From JBAXQQ01 sp037131695 (lineage in GTDB: Bacteria > Armatimonadota > Hebobacteria > CAIYQO01): DNA of 64,000 bases. The notes beneath the pieces are model-generated. The model was not told where the DNA came from and ran no database searches. It saw only the letters and a list, made by a program, of their open reading frames with translations. Both the position numbers and the translations under genes were made by a program. Below are positions 15,378-23,914 of the stretch, piece by piece (the first letter of the stretch is position 1; the number at the start of each line of letters is the position of its first letter). The DNA lies in assembly GCA_964638715.1 (NCBI GenBank), contig CAZWZF010000020.1, forward strand, positions 10,762-74,761, in the 5' to 3' direction.

Positions 15378-18011
15378 TTAATGATGATTTATTAAATCAT
15401 CAAATACATCAAGAGAATCAATTATTATTTTAACAGTTGAAATATCAAATTCTTCACAGTCTTCATTCTCATGTGTTGCATCATTTAAATAACGCCATTC
15501 CTTCGATTGTCCATCAATACCAAGTATATTAGTAAAAGCAGAAAGTAATTCATCTTTTTTAGGGTGTGTGAACTCATTATTCGTTACCTTAGATTTAAGT
15601 TGCTCAATTTTGTTTCTTAATTCAGTTTTTGATTTAGGATCTTTAAACTTTAACTTTATAGTTCCATCCATTCGACGAGAAATTAATCTCCATAATTCAT
15701 TAGATATAAACTCCATAGCACGTCGACAATTTGTTAATGATTCTCTAATTTCTCTTCTACTAAATTTCTCAGTTGCTGCTACAATATAATTTCTCGGTGT
15801 TGTTTGATAGTCAATAATAAGTTGGTTATCACCAGTATGAGGAATAAAAGTAAAAGTCTTTGTTTTACAAAACTTGTCTACACCTAAAATATTAGAGATA
15901 TCTTTTAAGAACTCTTCACCATGACATGTTAATATTATTTGTGTATCAATGAATAAACCTTCACTAAATATCGTCTTACGAATTCCTTCACGATGATCAT
16001 CATCAATAGCATTAACAGGATCATCAAACACTAAAAGTGGGCACTTCTGATTTATATTTTTTGCTAATAATATTGATAATCCTAAACAACGTATATGACC
16101 TTCACTTAAAACATGCAACGCATCATACATTTGAGATGGATTACTATTGAAAGCGATTTCTATTTTACTTCCACTTTCGAGTGGTAAACGAACATCTGCC
16201 AACAAATCTCCATTTTTATCTAATCTATTAAACCCATTATATAAAGTTTTAACCTTCTCTGCTAAATCAGCAATTAATAGAGAAGGCAAAGAATTTCTAT
16301 AAATGTTTAATTTTTTTACAAACTCATTGTATGCTTTAGCAATTCTTTTATTAATATCAATTTTTATCTTTTCTGATTCAACTTCATCAATCAAATCTTT
16401 GTTCTCTATATCAAATTGTGATATCTGTATACTTGCATTTTCTTTATCTTGTCTTTTACTTTCCTTTATTGCATTTATTTTGATTATTTCATCTCGATAT
16501 ACTTTTATTCTATTTAATTCGTCAATATTATTTTTTCGTTTACTTACTAACACATCAATATTATTATCATAAATTTCTATCTGCTTAAGAATTAACTCTA
16601 TTTGTTGCCAAAACGAAACTCCATTTGTATGTTCTTGTTTATGTGTCATCCACCATTCCTCTGTAAAATCATTTTCTGAGTTTGGTATATCTTCAATATA
16701 TAATTTACTTTCCATATGATCTTTATTAAAATCAATTACTAATTTCACCAATTTATATAATTCCTGTAACGATTTTTTCTGTATTTCCTTTTGATCTTTC
16801 AGATGCTGTTCAAGACTTGAAAGATACTCGAGATCTCTTAATCCTTTCTCTGCACATAAATAAGGATTTTGCGTTACTTTTTCTAATGGAGTTGAACACG
16901 CAGGACAAATATCTGGGTTGATAACATTTAATTCTTTTACAGATTGATACAGATTGCGAAAAGATATCCTATTTCGTTTTTCATCATATTCATTTTCTAA
17001 ATCATAAATTTGTTGTGTATTATTTTTAAGTAAAGCATCAATATCTGTCAATGATTTTATTGTTAGTCCTATTTTATTTTGTGGTACTGATGTTGTTAAA
17101 TTTTCAAGTTCCTGAATTCTTCCAGGATTTTTTAAAGTTCCCAGATAAATTTTCAATTCATCATACTTCATCTTTCCATTATCAAATTTAGAAGCAATCA
17201 ACATTTCATCTTCTTCTATTTTTCTTAAATCTTTATCACATGATAAAAGAGTTCTCTCAAAAACATTTAATTCTTGTCTTTTCGAATTTAACAATAATGC
17301 CTTTTGACCAGATAAATCAATGTGTCTCGAATCTAATTCTGATGAAAATCCAATTACAAACTCACTAAATGGTTCTAATCCAAATAAAGTACTTATAAGT
17401 TTATTTTGTTGAGACGGTAATTTTGCTGCCATTCTAGAAAAATCATCTATTCTATTTTTTTCAACAAAACAAAATCTATATAAAGAATCATTAGGAGAAA
17501 TCAAGACAATTTCTTCATTTTCATTAAGTGCTTGTAACTCAGGTGACTTAAACTTCTTAGTTCGAGCATTTTCAAGATAATCATTTATTTCAAAGAAGCG
17601 TTTGACAGTAGCTTCTTCTACAGAACCCAACAGAGAATATTCAAGTGCCTCACAAAAACTGGATTTTCCAGAACCATTAGGGCCATATACAAGAACAAAG
17701 GATGCATCCAAATCAAAACTTTCTTTATTGGTAAAACCTCTAAAAGATTCAATATCAATTTTTTTTAATCTTTTGAAAGCAAACTCATTTGAATTATTAT
17801 AATCAGATAGAGTTGTTATTTCTGGTTCTGTAAATGTAAACTCATTTTGCGCAATCTCTATAATTTTTTTTGAACGAAGAGAATGCGGTGTTCCAAGTGG
17901 AACAAGGGTGTTAAAATGTTTAAAAACGATATTGCCAATTCGCTTAGCATCATCTGAAACATCATTTTTATTAAGGTCTATTAAAAATCTTCTATATTCT
18001 TGAATTATCAT
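15378..18011 (-). CDS. Rad50/RecN-like AAA (ABC-type) ATPase with zinc hook, putative defence ATPase
   Basis: A large SMC-type ATPase (877 aa), second gene of a two-gene unit 48 nt after the membrane protein gene. An N-terminal extension of about 80 aa precedes Walker A GPNGSGKSSF (residues 110-119). Long coiled-coil arms meet at a CxxC zinc hook, NPDICPACSTP (Cys 369 and 372). ABC signature LSEGHIRCLGLSILLAK at about 635-650, Walker B LLVFDDPVNAIDDDHR just after, then H-switch LTCHGEEF. About 170 helical residues follow, with a conserved-looking LNDATHENED segment. No mre11/sbcD nuclease is nearby. The DNA is markedly AT-richer than the flanks. The ATG at 18011 has GAGGAAACT upstream. A role in anti-phage defence is inferred from architecture; the family is not one I can name. 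Confidence 0.75.
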   Translation of the reverse strand: MIIQEYRRFLIDLNKNDVSDDAKRIGNIVFKHFNTLVPLGTPHSLRSKKIIEIAQNEFTFTEPEITTLSDYNNSNEFAFKRLKKIDIESFRGFTNKESFDLDASFVLVYGPNGSGKSSFCEALEYSLLGSVEEATVKRFFEINDYLENARTKKFKSPELQALNENEEIVLISPNDSLYRFCFVEKNRIDDFSRMAAKLPSQQNKLISTLFGLEPFSEFVIGFSSELDSRHIDLSGQKALLLNSKRQELNVFERTLLSCDKDLRKIEEDEMLIASKFDNGKMKYDELKIYLGTLKNPGRIQELENLTTSVPQNKIGLTIKSLTDIDALLKNNTQQIYDLENEYDEKRNRISFRNLYQSVKELNVINPDICPACSTPLEKVTQNPYLCAEKGLRDLEYLSSLEQHLKDQKEIQKKSLQELYKLVKLVIDFNKDHMESKLYIEDIPNSENDFTEEWWMTHKQEHTNGVSFWQQIELILKQIEIYDNNIDVLVSKRKNNIDELNRIKVYRDEIIKINAIKESKRQDKENASIQISQFDIENKDLIDEVESEKIKIDINKRIAKAYNEFVKKLNIYRNSLPSLLIADLAEKVKTLYNGFNRLDKNGDLLADVRLPLESGSKIEIAFNSNPSQMYDALHVLSEGHIRCLGLSILLAKNINQKCPLLVFDDPVNAIDDDHREGIRKTIFSEGLFIDTQIILTCHGEEFLKDISNILGVDKFCKTKTFTFIPHTGDNQLIIDYQTTPRNYIVAATEKFSRREIRESLTNCRRAMEFISNELWRLISRRMDGTIKLKFKDPKSKTELRNKIEQLKSKVTNNEFTHPKKDELLSAFTNILGIDGQSKEWRYLNDATHENEDCEEFDISTVKIIIDSLDVFDDLINHH

Positions 18012-18059
18012 AGTTTCCTCATTAAACAGATTCCTATTTGATTGTTCTATAAAGTAACT

Positions 18060-19169
18060 TCAACCATCGCTGATGGTACTGGCTTTAGTAAGATATGCTT
18101 TTGCTTTACTTTCTGCAACTTTAGCTTTCTGTTCTAATGCTTTTGCGTTATTTGCGTCTTTAGCTATTTTTAATTTAAAATCAGCTACACTTGCGCATGG
18201 AGCGATTCGACTGAGAGTTTTTGGGTCTAATTCATTGAGTTCTAATATCATGGTATCTATTTCGTCCCTAAGAGATTGCATCATTACTTCCATAGCAGTT
18301 TTCATTGCACAATCTGCAGCGTAGGAATAGGCTTTAACAGCGAATAGGTGTGAGTCACAATATGTTTCATATAGCTCACAGTATAATTTATAAAGATCAG
18401 AATTCGAAACACAAAAAATTCTATTAGAACTCAAATTCACAAAAATAGCAGAAAGATTATCAAATGCTACGCAAAGGTTGTCAATAGCACTAGAATGAGA
18501 GTCCAAGTAGGCTTCGGTATATGGTTCAAAGTCTGCGGGATCTTTATAATGTGAAACTGTTTCATTATAGGTATCAACAGCGGATTGATCATTACCATTG
18601 TCAAGAGCATTGGTAGCTTTTAGTATGGAATAACGATTATTTGCACGTTCGGTGTAAGGTTCAATTACTTTAAAAGCGGCATCATAGGTGTTTATAGCAA
18701 TGTCAAATGCAATAGCGTCAGTATCCAATTTATTGGATGTGATGTAAAAACGACCATATATTATATCAAACTCTCGTCTTTGGTCAGAGCGAAATTCTTT
18801 AAACAAGGGAGAAAAAATCACAAATATAGTTCCAAGATTGGCACTCAAATTAAGCGCCAAGTTATTATACAAATATGTCGCTGTTGAAGGACTAAAGAAT
18901 CCAATCAAAAATGCTACTACGAATAAAAGTATTACCCAAGTTAAAACAACAAGAATTATTTTACCAAAAACAGCAGGACGCATCTGTTTTTTGAACACAA
19001 GTTTTATTGCAATTGGAAGATAAGATATAAGTGGTAAAATTACCTGTGCAGAAGTAAATAGACCAAAATAGTACCCTATAGGAACCCACCACAATGCTGA
19101 CCAACCTTGATGTATAATCATCAAGATAAGAAGTATACCTGTTAATATAAAAACTATTATTCTCCACAT
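18060..19169 (-). CDS. Membrane protein of unknown family, partner of zinc-hook ATPase
   Basis: A 369-aa protein. The N-terminal 125 residues hold about four hydrophobic segments (IIVFILTGILLILMII, a second around WWVPIGYYFGLFTSAQVIL, a third IILVVLTWVILLFVVAFLIGF, and LALNLSANLGTIFVIFSPLF). A charged linker FKEFRSDQRREFD leads to a roughly 230-residue helical cytoplasmic domain, Ala/Tyr/Asp rich, ending in a coiled coil (AKALEQKAKVAESKAKAYLTKA). The second half looks like degenerate TPR-type helices but no motif is certain. It is transcribed first, then the ATPase gene. Low GC like its partner suggests the two were acquired together. The function is unknown. Confidence 0.65.
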   Translation of the reverse strand: MWRIIVFILTGILLILMIIHQGWSALWWVPIGYYFGLFTSAQVILPLISYLPIAIKLVFKKQMRPAVFGKIILVVLTWVILLFVVAFLIGFFSPSTATYLYNNLALNLSANLGTIFVIFSPLFKEFRSDQRREFDIIYGRFYITSNKLDTDAIAFDIAINTYDAAFKVIEPYTERANNRYSILKATNALDNGNDQSAVDTYNETVSHYKDPADFEPYTEAYLDSHSSAIDNLCVAFDNLSAIFVNLSSNRIFCVSNSDLYKLYCELYETYCDSHLFAVKAYSYAADCAMKTAMEVMMQSLRDEIDTMILELNELDPKTLSRIAPCASVADFKLKIAKDANNAKALEQKAKVAESKAKAYLTKASTISDG

Positions 19170-19481
19170 ATTTCACTTCCATTTAAATTAATTCTTATAC
19201 GTTTTAATTCCTCTAAAATCAGAGATCTTCTATGAATACATCTTAGACATTTCACAATCCTTCATAAGTTTTATGAAATGTATATGAGTGCAAGTAGAAT
19301 ATCCTCATTTCAATAAACACATTATCTATGTGTTTACTACATTTGGTCAATACTAATTCAATACTTTTAACTATTATTTCTATAATAAAACTCACTAATT
19401 TTATAGATAATAAAGACTTTATAAACTTCACTTCCTTATTTTAACGCAGCCCGGTTATCAAAATGTTGCTATTTATTTTGT

Positions 19482-19560
19482 TATTACACAGCGACTCACA
19501 GAGGAAATTTATTAACACCTCCGTGTATCTCTGTGTCTCCTCTGTGTATCTCTGTGTCAC
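19482..19560. repeat. ACACAGAGATTCACAGAGG palindrome, short copy
   Basis: TTATTACACAGCGACTCACAGAGGAAATTT followed by ...CCTCTGTGTATCTCTGTGTCAC: a shortened left arm facing a longer right arm. The full version is at 21651-21753, so the pair brackets the GxDxY repeat gene. The rest of 19170-19481 is very AT-rich with no gene seen; it may hold the promoter of the membrane protein/ATPase pair. Confidence 0.75.
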
Positions 19561-19584
19561 CAAAAAAAATAAACTCTCAATTGA

Positions 19585-21567
19585 TCAATCCCACGCCAAC
19601 TCCCCCTTCTCTACATCTACCCCTGACCCGCGCAGAATTGGTATTGGGGTTTTGTTTTGCTGGGTCCAGGTGCGGTTGTTGCCGTAATTCGCATTGGGGT
19701 AGGTATCATTGCCGTCAAGGTCGATAAAAAGGCCAACGGTGTTTATTTCGGTGCGAATGCCGGTGGGATTGGATATTACCGCCTGACCGAAGGAGCCGCC
19801 TTTGTAAATGTCGTTACCGCTTTTATCCACGAACAGCGCAATGCTGTTATTCAGCGCCTGCCCCATATTGCTGGCGCCTTCATAAATATCATCACCCGAC
19901 TCTTCAACGAACAGGCTGACGGAGAAATCGTGGGCGGCGCCAACGTTAACACAGTTTGTCGAGGTGTAGTGATCATTGCCGGTGCCATCCACAAGGTAGC
20001 TGACGGCAAAATGAGCGGTGGCGGATTGGCCATACCAGACGCTGCGGTAATTGTCGTTGCCAGAACGGTCGTCTAATATGCCGATGCCGTACCAATAACC
20101 CACTGCCTGGCTGAATACCCCGCCGAAATACGTGTCGTCACCCGCGCCATCCAGCAGCATCCCCACGCCGCCGGCGACGGAATGACCGTCAAGATAATCG
20201 CGGCGTTCCCCGGTTCCCGCACCCTGACACATGCTGGAGTTATGGGTTTTTGTTTGCGCACTGGGGTAAATAATGTCGGTGTCGTTGGCGGTATATTTAT
20301 CATTTCCGGTCAGGTCATATAACAGACCAACCCCCATGGTGCGACCGCATCCCTGGCCGTTAACATAAGTTTCATAACTGTCCGACCCGCCGGTATCGGC
20401 GAGAATGCCAATGCCGAAATAACCATATCCCTGCGCGCCGGCAAGCGAAAAATACGTATCTTCGCCATCGCCGTAATCCGCCAGCAATCCGACTCCGGCG
20501 ATACCGCAACCCTGGCTGTAGCAACCCTTTGTCGTGTAGACATCCTTGCCGCCCTGGTCTACAAGAATCCCCCAACCCATTACCCCTGCGCCAAAGCACG
20601 GCAAAGTAGATGATGATTCGTAGCGGTCATTTCCACCGCCATCAATAATGATGCCAACCGGATATTGCGCGCCGCCGGTTGCCCCACCCGCCTGGTAAAT
20701 GTCATCGCCGCCAGTATCGAAAATCAGCAGATTATGAGCGTTGGCAGTATATTTATCATTCCCACTGCCGGACAGACTTATCACACCAAGTTTTGTTTTG
20801 CAGGTAAAGTTGAACTGTTCCTTCACCGGGGTTTTCGCCAATTCATCATTAACCGCCTGCACTATCGTCATCATATCGTCATTGCCGGCAAACATCAGCG
20901 ACAAATCAAGGCTGCCTAAATTATCCATCTCCTTCAAACTATCGCCAATCTGGTCAGACTCGCTTCTTTCATACTTGCTGCCGGTTTTATCCTCGGGGTG
21001 GATTAGCGGGTCAATCAGCCGATTGTACAGCCAGACGCGGTCGCTTGCCGGTATCTTTCGCAGAGCCTGTTCGCGCCATTTCAAAGCATCCGCAGTGACA
21101 AACAACAATTCAGCCGCGAGTTTTTGCACCTGTGGCGGAACGTTTTTTGTTGATGGCACTTTTGCCCGCGGGTCAACTGCCAAAATCGCCGCCTTTAACG
21201 CGTCCGGCTTCGCCGCCATGGTGGTATATTTCACCAACGGTGTCGGCTCATTAAGACTGCGCCAGGTGGTGGTTCCCAGTATGCTGGCAGAGGTAACAAA
21301 TAGCGGTTGCGGCGCGCCTTTTGCGCTCAGCATCTGCTCGCGCAGGTAACGCTCAAAAAACGGAATCCGCAGCGGATGCTGATACCACTGGTCAAAAAAT
21401 GACAGTTTAAATGCAGTATTCCCCCGGCTCTTCACCGCTTCAGTATCAACCTTAAACCCATCCCGCGTCATGCTAACACCCGCCAACGCGGTATCTAACG
21501 CGTCCCCGGCAAACGCAAACTGCGCCATCATCACCAGCAAACAACAAAAAAACACCCGCTTTACCAT
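19585..21567 (-). CDS. Secreted repeat protein with 13 GxDxY units (probable Ca-binding beta-roll/solenoid)
   Basis: A 660-aa exported protein. The signal peptide is MVKRVFFCCLLVMMAQFAFA. A roughly 210-aa N-terminal domain of no recognised family (LREQMLSAKG, RKIPASDRVWLYNRLIDPLIHPED) is followed by about 13 repeats of 25-45 aa. Each repeat contains a G-x-D-x-Y core (GNDKY, GDDIY, GNDRY, GKDVY, GEDTY, GSDSY and others) preceded by GxGxLxDxxG and separated by QG-C/Y-G turns (SQGCGIAG, AQGYGYFG, GQGCGRTMG). The acidic glycine turns resemble RTX-type calcium sites but lack the strict nonapeptide. GAGG precedes the ATG. Palindromes of one family lie on both sides. Extracellular structural or binding role is inferred. 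Confidence 0.75.
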   Translation of the reverse strand: MVKRVFFCCLLVMMAQFAFAGDALDTALAGVSMTRDGFKVDTEAVKSRGNTAFKLSFFDQWYQHPLRIPFFERYLREQMLSAKGAPQPLFVTSASILGTTTWRSLNEPTPLVKYTTMAAKPDALKAAILAVDPRAKVPSTKNVPPQVQKLAAELLFVTADALKWREQALRKIPASDRVWLYNRLIDPLIHPEDKTGSKYERSESDQIGDSLKEMDNLGSLDLSLMFAGNDDMMTIVQAVNDELAKTPVKEQFNFTCKTKLGVISLSGSGNDKYTANAHNLLIFDTGGDDIYQAGGATGGAQYPVGIIIDGGGNDRYESSSTLPCFGAGVMGWGILVDQGGKDVYTTKGCYSQGCGIAGVGLLADYGDGEDTYFSLAGAQGYGYFGIGILADTGGSDSYETYVNGQGCGRTMGVGLLYDLTGNDKYTANDTDIIYPSAQTKTHNSSMCQGAGTGERRDYLDGHSVAGGVGMLLDGAGDDTYFGGVFSQAVGYWYGIGILDDRSGNDNYRSVWYGQSATAHFAVSYLVDGTGNDHYTSTNCVNVGAAHDFSVSLFVEESGDDIYEGASNMGQALNNSIALFVDKSGNDIYKGGSFGQAVISNPTGIRTEINTVGLFIDLDGNDTYPNANYGNNRTWTQQNKTPIPILRGSGVDVEKGELAWD

Positions 21568-21650
21568 AGCAACACCTCAACAGGAAAATCTATTATTGAA
21601 TGGTATTGATATGCAGGGTGGTTTGTCAATGTCAGGTTTGTTGAAGACGA

Positions 21651-21753
21651 TTATTACACAGAGATTCACAGAGGAGACACAGAGTCTCACGGAGGAAAAT
21701 TTATAAAAACACCTCCGTGTATCTCCGTGTCTCCTCTGTGAATCTCTGTGTAA
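21651..21753. repeat. ACACAGAGATTCACAGAGG palindrome, full copy
   Basis: Perfect-looking hairpin arms of about 45 bp: TTATTACACAGAGATTCACAGAGGAGACACAG... against ...CTGTGTCTCCTCTGTG-type sequence ending CTCTGTGTAA, with an AAATTTATAAAAA centre. It lies 83 bp upstream of the GxDxY gene start, so that gene's promoter would have to sit inside or beside it. Confidence 0.8.
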
Positions 21754-21770
21754 CACCCCGAAAAACTAAA

Positions 21771-22043
21771 CTATATCTCTTCGCCGTCAACATCAAAGCT
21801 CTCTTCATCATCCGCCTGTGGTTGTTGTTCCGGGTGAATTTCTATTTTCTGGTCTTCCGGGTACCAAACCATTTTTGGCTGGTTTGCCAGTACCAGTGCC
21901 GCGTTTACTATTTTTTTAGCATTTACATTATTGTCGCCGGATACGATATCCGGGGTTAACGCGATGTTGACATAGCCGTATTCCACCGTGGTGCGTTGTA
22001 CGCGAACCTGACAGGTAAAAGTTTTAGCTTTCTTTTCAGACAT
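21771..22043 (-). CDS. Small acidic protein of unknown function
   Basis: A 90-aa protein beginning MSEKKAKTFTCQVRVQRT, then VEYGYVNIALTPDIV and an acidic tail (QADDEESFDVDGEEI). There is no signal peptide or membrane segment. GGGAG lies 7-8 nt before the ATG, codon use resembles the neighbours, and it has no competing frame, so it is probably real. The beta-rich first half could be a small binding domain; no family is recognised. Confidence 0.6.
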   Translation of the reverse strand: MSEKKAKTFTCQVRVQRTTVEYGYVNIALTPDIVSGDNNVNAKKIVNAALVLANQPKMVWYPEDQKIEIHPEQQPQADDEESFDVDGEEI

Positions 22044-22274
22044 TTACTGGTCTCCCTAATCAAAAATTGCCTGGTTGATGATAGCAATTGGGCATTTGAT
22101 GGTCAAGAGAATGAAGAGAGAGGAGTGAAGAGAGAAAATTTGAAATGGCAAATAGCAAATGGCAAATTAATTAAAAATTAAAAATTAAAAAATTCGGTTA
22201 CGCTAAATGTTGTCGATTTCTACCGATTTCTACCGATTTCAATCGACACCATCGATAAATATAACATATTTTTA

Positions 22275-22359
22275 TTGAACCACGATTTATTGGATTATAA
22301 GATTAGAGGATAATAAAAAATTCTTAAATCTCAAAAAATCCTCTCAATCCGTGGTTCAG
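22275..22359. repeat. GAACCACGATTTATNGGATT palindrome, copy 1
   Basis: The left arm TTGAACCACGATTTATTGGA... (22275-22310) pairs with the right arm ending ...AATCCGTGGTTCAG (22339-22359). It lies immediately beyond the 3' end of the formylglycine-enzyme-like gene; the partner copy is beyond its 5' end. The remaining gap 22044-22274 holds AT-rich simple sequence, including ATGGCAAATAGCAAATGGCA at about 22145 and TACCGATTTCTACCGATTTC at about 22218. Confidence 0.75.
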
Positions 22360-22375
22360 ATAAACAGATAAGGAT

Positions 22376-23206
22376 TTATTGACATGGCGAAGCACAACGG
22401 AAACCGATAACGCCGTAGCCGTAGTAGTCTGGGTTGGTGTAGCCGCGACACGCGACACGACACCAGTAGTAGTCGTAGTAGTCGCCCCAAGAACCACCCC
22501 GAAGCACGCGTTTATCTCCAGTTACTGGACCAGTAGGATTCTTCGCCGGTGCAGTCTTATAATAATTATCACCATACCAATCTGCACACCACTCATACGC
22601 ATTGCCAGACATATCTATCACACCAAACGGGCTGGCTCCTTTAGGAAAACTGCCAACCTGATGAGTTCCCGTCAACGTATCACCATCACAGGAATTTGAC
22701 CAATTCGCACATTTAGTTTTATCCCACTCATTACCCCACGGGTAAACGCGGCCATCGGTTCCCCGTGCCGCTTTCTCCCATTGTGCCTCGGTTGGTAACA
22801 CAACACCTGCCCAATCTGCATAAGCCTTTGCGTCATTCCAGCTTACATTAACTATCGGGTGATTATCCTGCCAACCCCAATCTGGTGCATCCGGCATTTT
22901 CCTTCCTGTTGCTACACAGAACTTACGGTACTGTGCTACAGTAACTTCAGTTTTATAGATATAGTAGGAATTCAGATTAACTTTACGTTGTGGTTTTTCA
23001 TTGTCTTTTGCCTTTTTATCAGTATCAGTACTGCCCATCAGGAACTCACCGGCGGGGATAAATATCATTTCTGCTCCGTCTTTCGAATTTATTTTCGTAG
23101 CTGGCAACGGAACAGTAGCCGGAGTGGCAGCCGGTTCATCAACCGCAAACACAGCATTTCCAATAGAGCATGTCAGTAAATAGACAAAGAACATCACTTT
23201 GTTCAT
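22376..23206 (-). CDS. Secreted formylglycine-generating-enzyme-fold (SUMF1/FGE-sulfatase domain) protein
   Basis: A 276-aa exported protein: MNKVMFFVYLLTCSIGNAVFA signal, short Pro/Ala linker, then an FGE-sulfatase domain with IFIPAGEFLMGS, EVTVAQYRKFC, VSWNDAKAYADWAG, LPTEAQWEKAARG, YPWGNEW, SPFGVIDMSGNAYEWCADWY and RVLRGGSW. The segment after GGSW (GDYYDYYWCRVACRG) lacks the catalytic Cys pattern of true FGE, so sulfatase activation is unlikely; a C-type-lectin-fold binding role is more plausible. The ATG at 23206, behind AGGAGA, is chosen; a TTG at 23230 is in frame. Matching palindromes lie on both sides. Confidence 0.8.
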   Translation of the reverse strand: MNKVMFFVYLLTCSIGNAVFAVDEPAATPATVPLPATKINSKDGAEMIFIPAGEFLMGSTDTDKKAKDNEKPQRKVNLNSYYIYKTEVTVAQYRKFCVATGRKMPDAPDWGWQDNHPIVNVSWNDAKAYADWAGVVLPTEAQWEKAARGTDGRVYPWGNEWDKTKCANWSNSCDGDTLTGTHQVGSFPKGASPFGVIDMSGNAYEWCADWYGDNYYKTAPAKNPTGPVTGDKRVLRGGSWGDYYDYYWCRVACRGYTNPDYYGYGVIGFRCASPCQ

Positions 23207-23235
23207 AAAATAAAGTCTCCTAAAATACAATTATT

Positions 23236-23364
23236 TTTTTGTCTGAACCACGATTTATAGGATTAATGGATTAGGGGATTATTATTTTCGAATTAGCCAT
23301 AATTTTTTGAATTAAAAAAATCCTGTAATCCCAAAATCCCCAGAATCGTGGTTCAGACAAAAAT
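23236..23364. repeat. GAACCACGATTTATNGGATT palindrome, copy 2
   Basis: The left arm TTTTTGTCTGAACCACGATT... (23236-23280) faces the right arm ...CGTGGTTCAGACAAAAAT (23319-23364), about 45 bp each with mismatches. Same family as 22275-22359. Confidence 0.78.
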
Positions 23365-23422
23365 CCTCTAATGAAATATTATATGTATCTTGCGGGTGTG
23401 TCAATGAATGTTTGGGGGGTAT

Positions 23423-23466
23423 TTGTCTGAACCACGGATTGAGAGGATTTTTGGGATTACAGGGAA
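23423..23466. repeat. GAACCACG palindrome, solitary half copy
   Basis: TTGTCTGAACCACGGATTGA... followed by GGATTTTTGGGATTACAGGG; it matches one arm of 23236-23364 but has no opposing arm nearby. Confidence 0.65.
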
Positions 23467-23526
23467 TTAGCATCGAAATTGGGATAAAAGACGTGGTTTT
23501 AAATTGAAAATCTCATATCGTCGAAG

Positions 23527-23732
23527 ACCACCCCCTGCCCCCTCCTTGTCAAGGAGGGGAGTTTACTTTATATAGTACTATTTTAATCACTAAGAAATCG
23601 AAGTGACCTCTACCGAAAACTTAACACTTTTCCAATTTATTGGGGTTAGGTATTAGGTGTAATAGTGACAATTAATATCAAACGAACTCCCCTCCTTGCC
23701 AAGGAGGGGGCAGGGGGTGGTTTGATTAAGAT
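23527..23732. repeat. CCCCTCCTTGNCAAGGAGGGG palindrome, copy 1
   Basis: ACCACCCCCTGCCCCCTCCT...(23527-23562) and 23685-23732 (...GGGGGCAGGGGGTGGTTT) are reverse complements; each arm itself contains the self-complementary CCTCCTTG-CAAGGAGG. TAGGTATTAGGTGTAATAG inside and CCTAACCCCTAAACTCCTAA after it (23774-23800) form an additional partial inverted pair. This, with the preceding elements, accounts for the non-coding 23207-23914. Confidence 0.75.
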
Positions 23733-23914
23733 AAAATTTGATATAGTAATAAAATTTTTAACAAAAACTAAGAACCTAACCCCTAAACTCCTAACCCCTA
23801 AAATGCAACTATTCCACCCCAAATAAGGTATAATAAAGCATAATGACCTGCTGTTACGTCCGGGGTTTTGTGGAATAATTCTCTACCGCACCCTGTAACG
23901 AGGAAGGATTGTTG

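Noticed and set aside
15378..18011. SbcC/Rad50 DNA repair protein
   Set aside because: There is a zinc hook, but no SbcD/Mre11 partner, a long N-terminal extension before Walker A, an extra C-terminal domain, and atypical base composition.
20741..21349. 202-aa open frame antisense to the GxDxY protein
   Set aside because: Shadow of a well-supported exported protein; composition not protein-like.
22376..23206. Functional sulfatase-activating FGE
   Set aside because: No catalytic Cys pattern and no sulfatase gene in the window.
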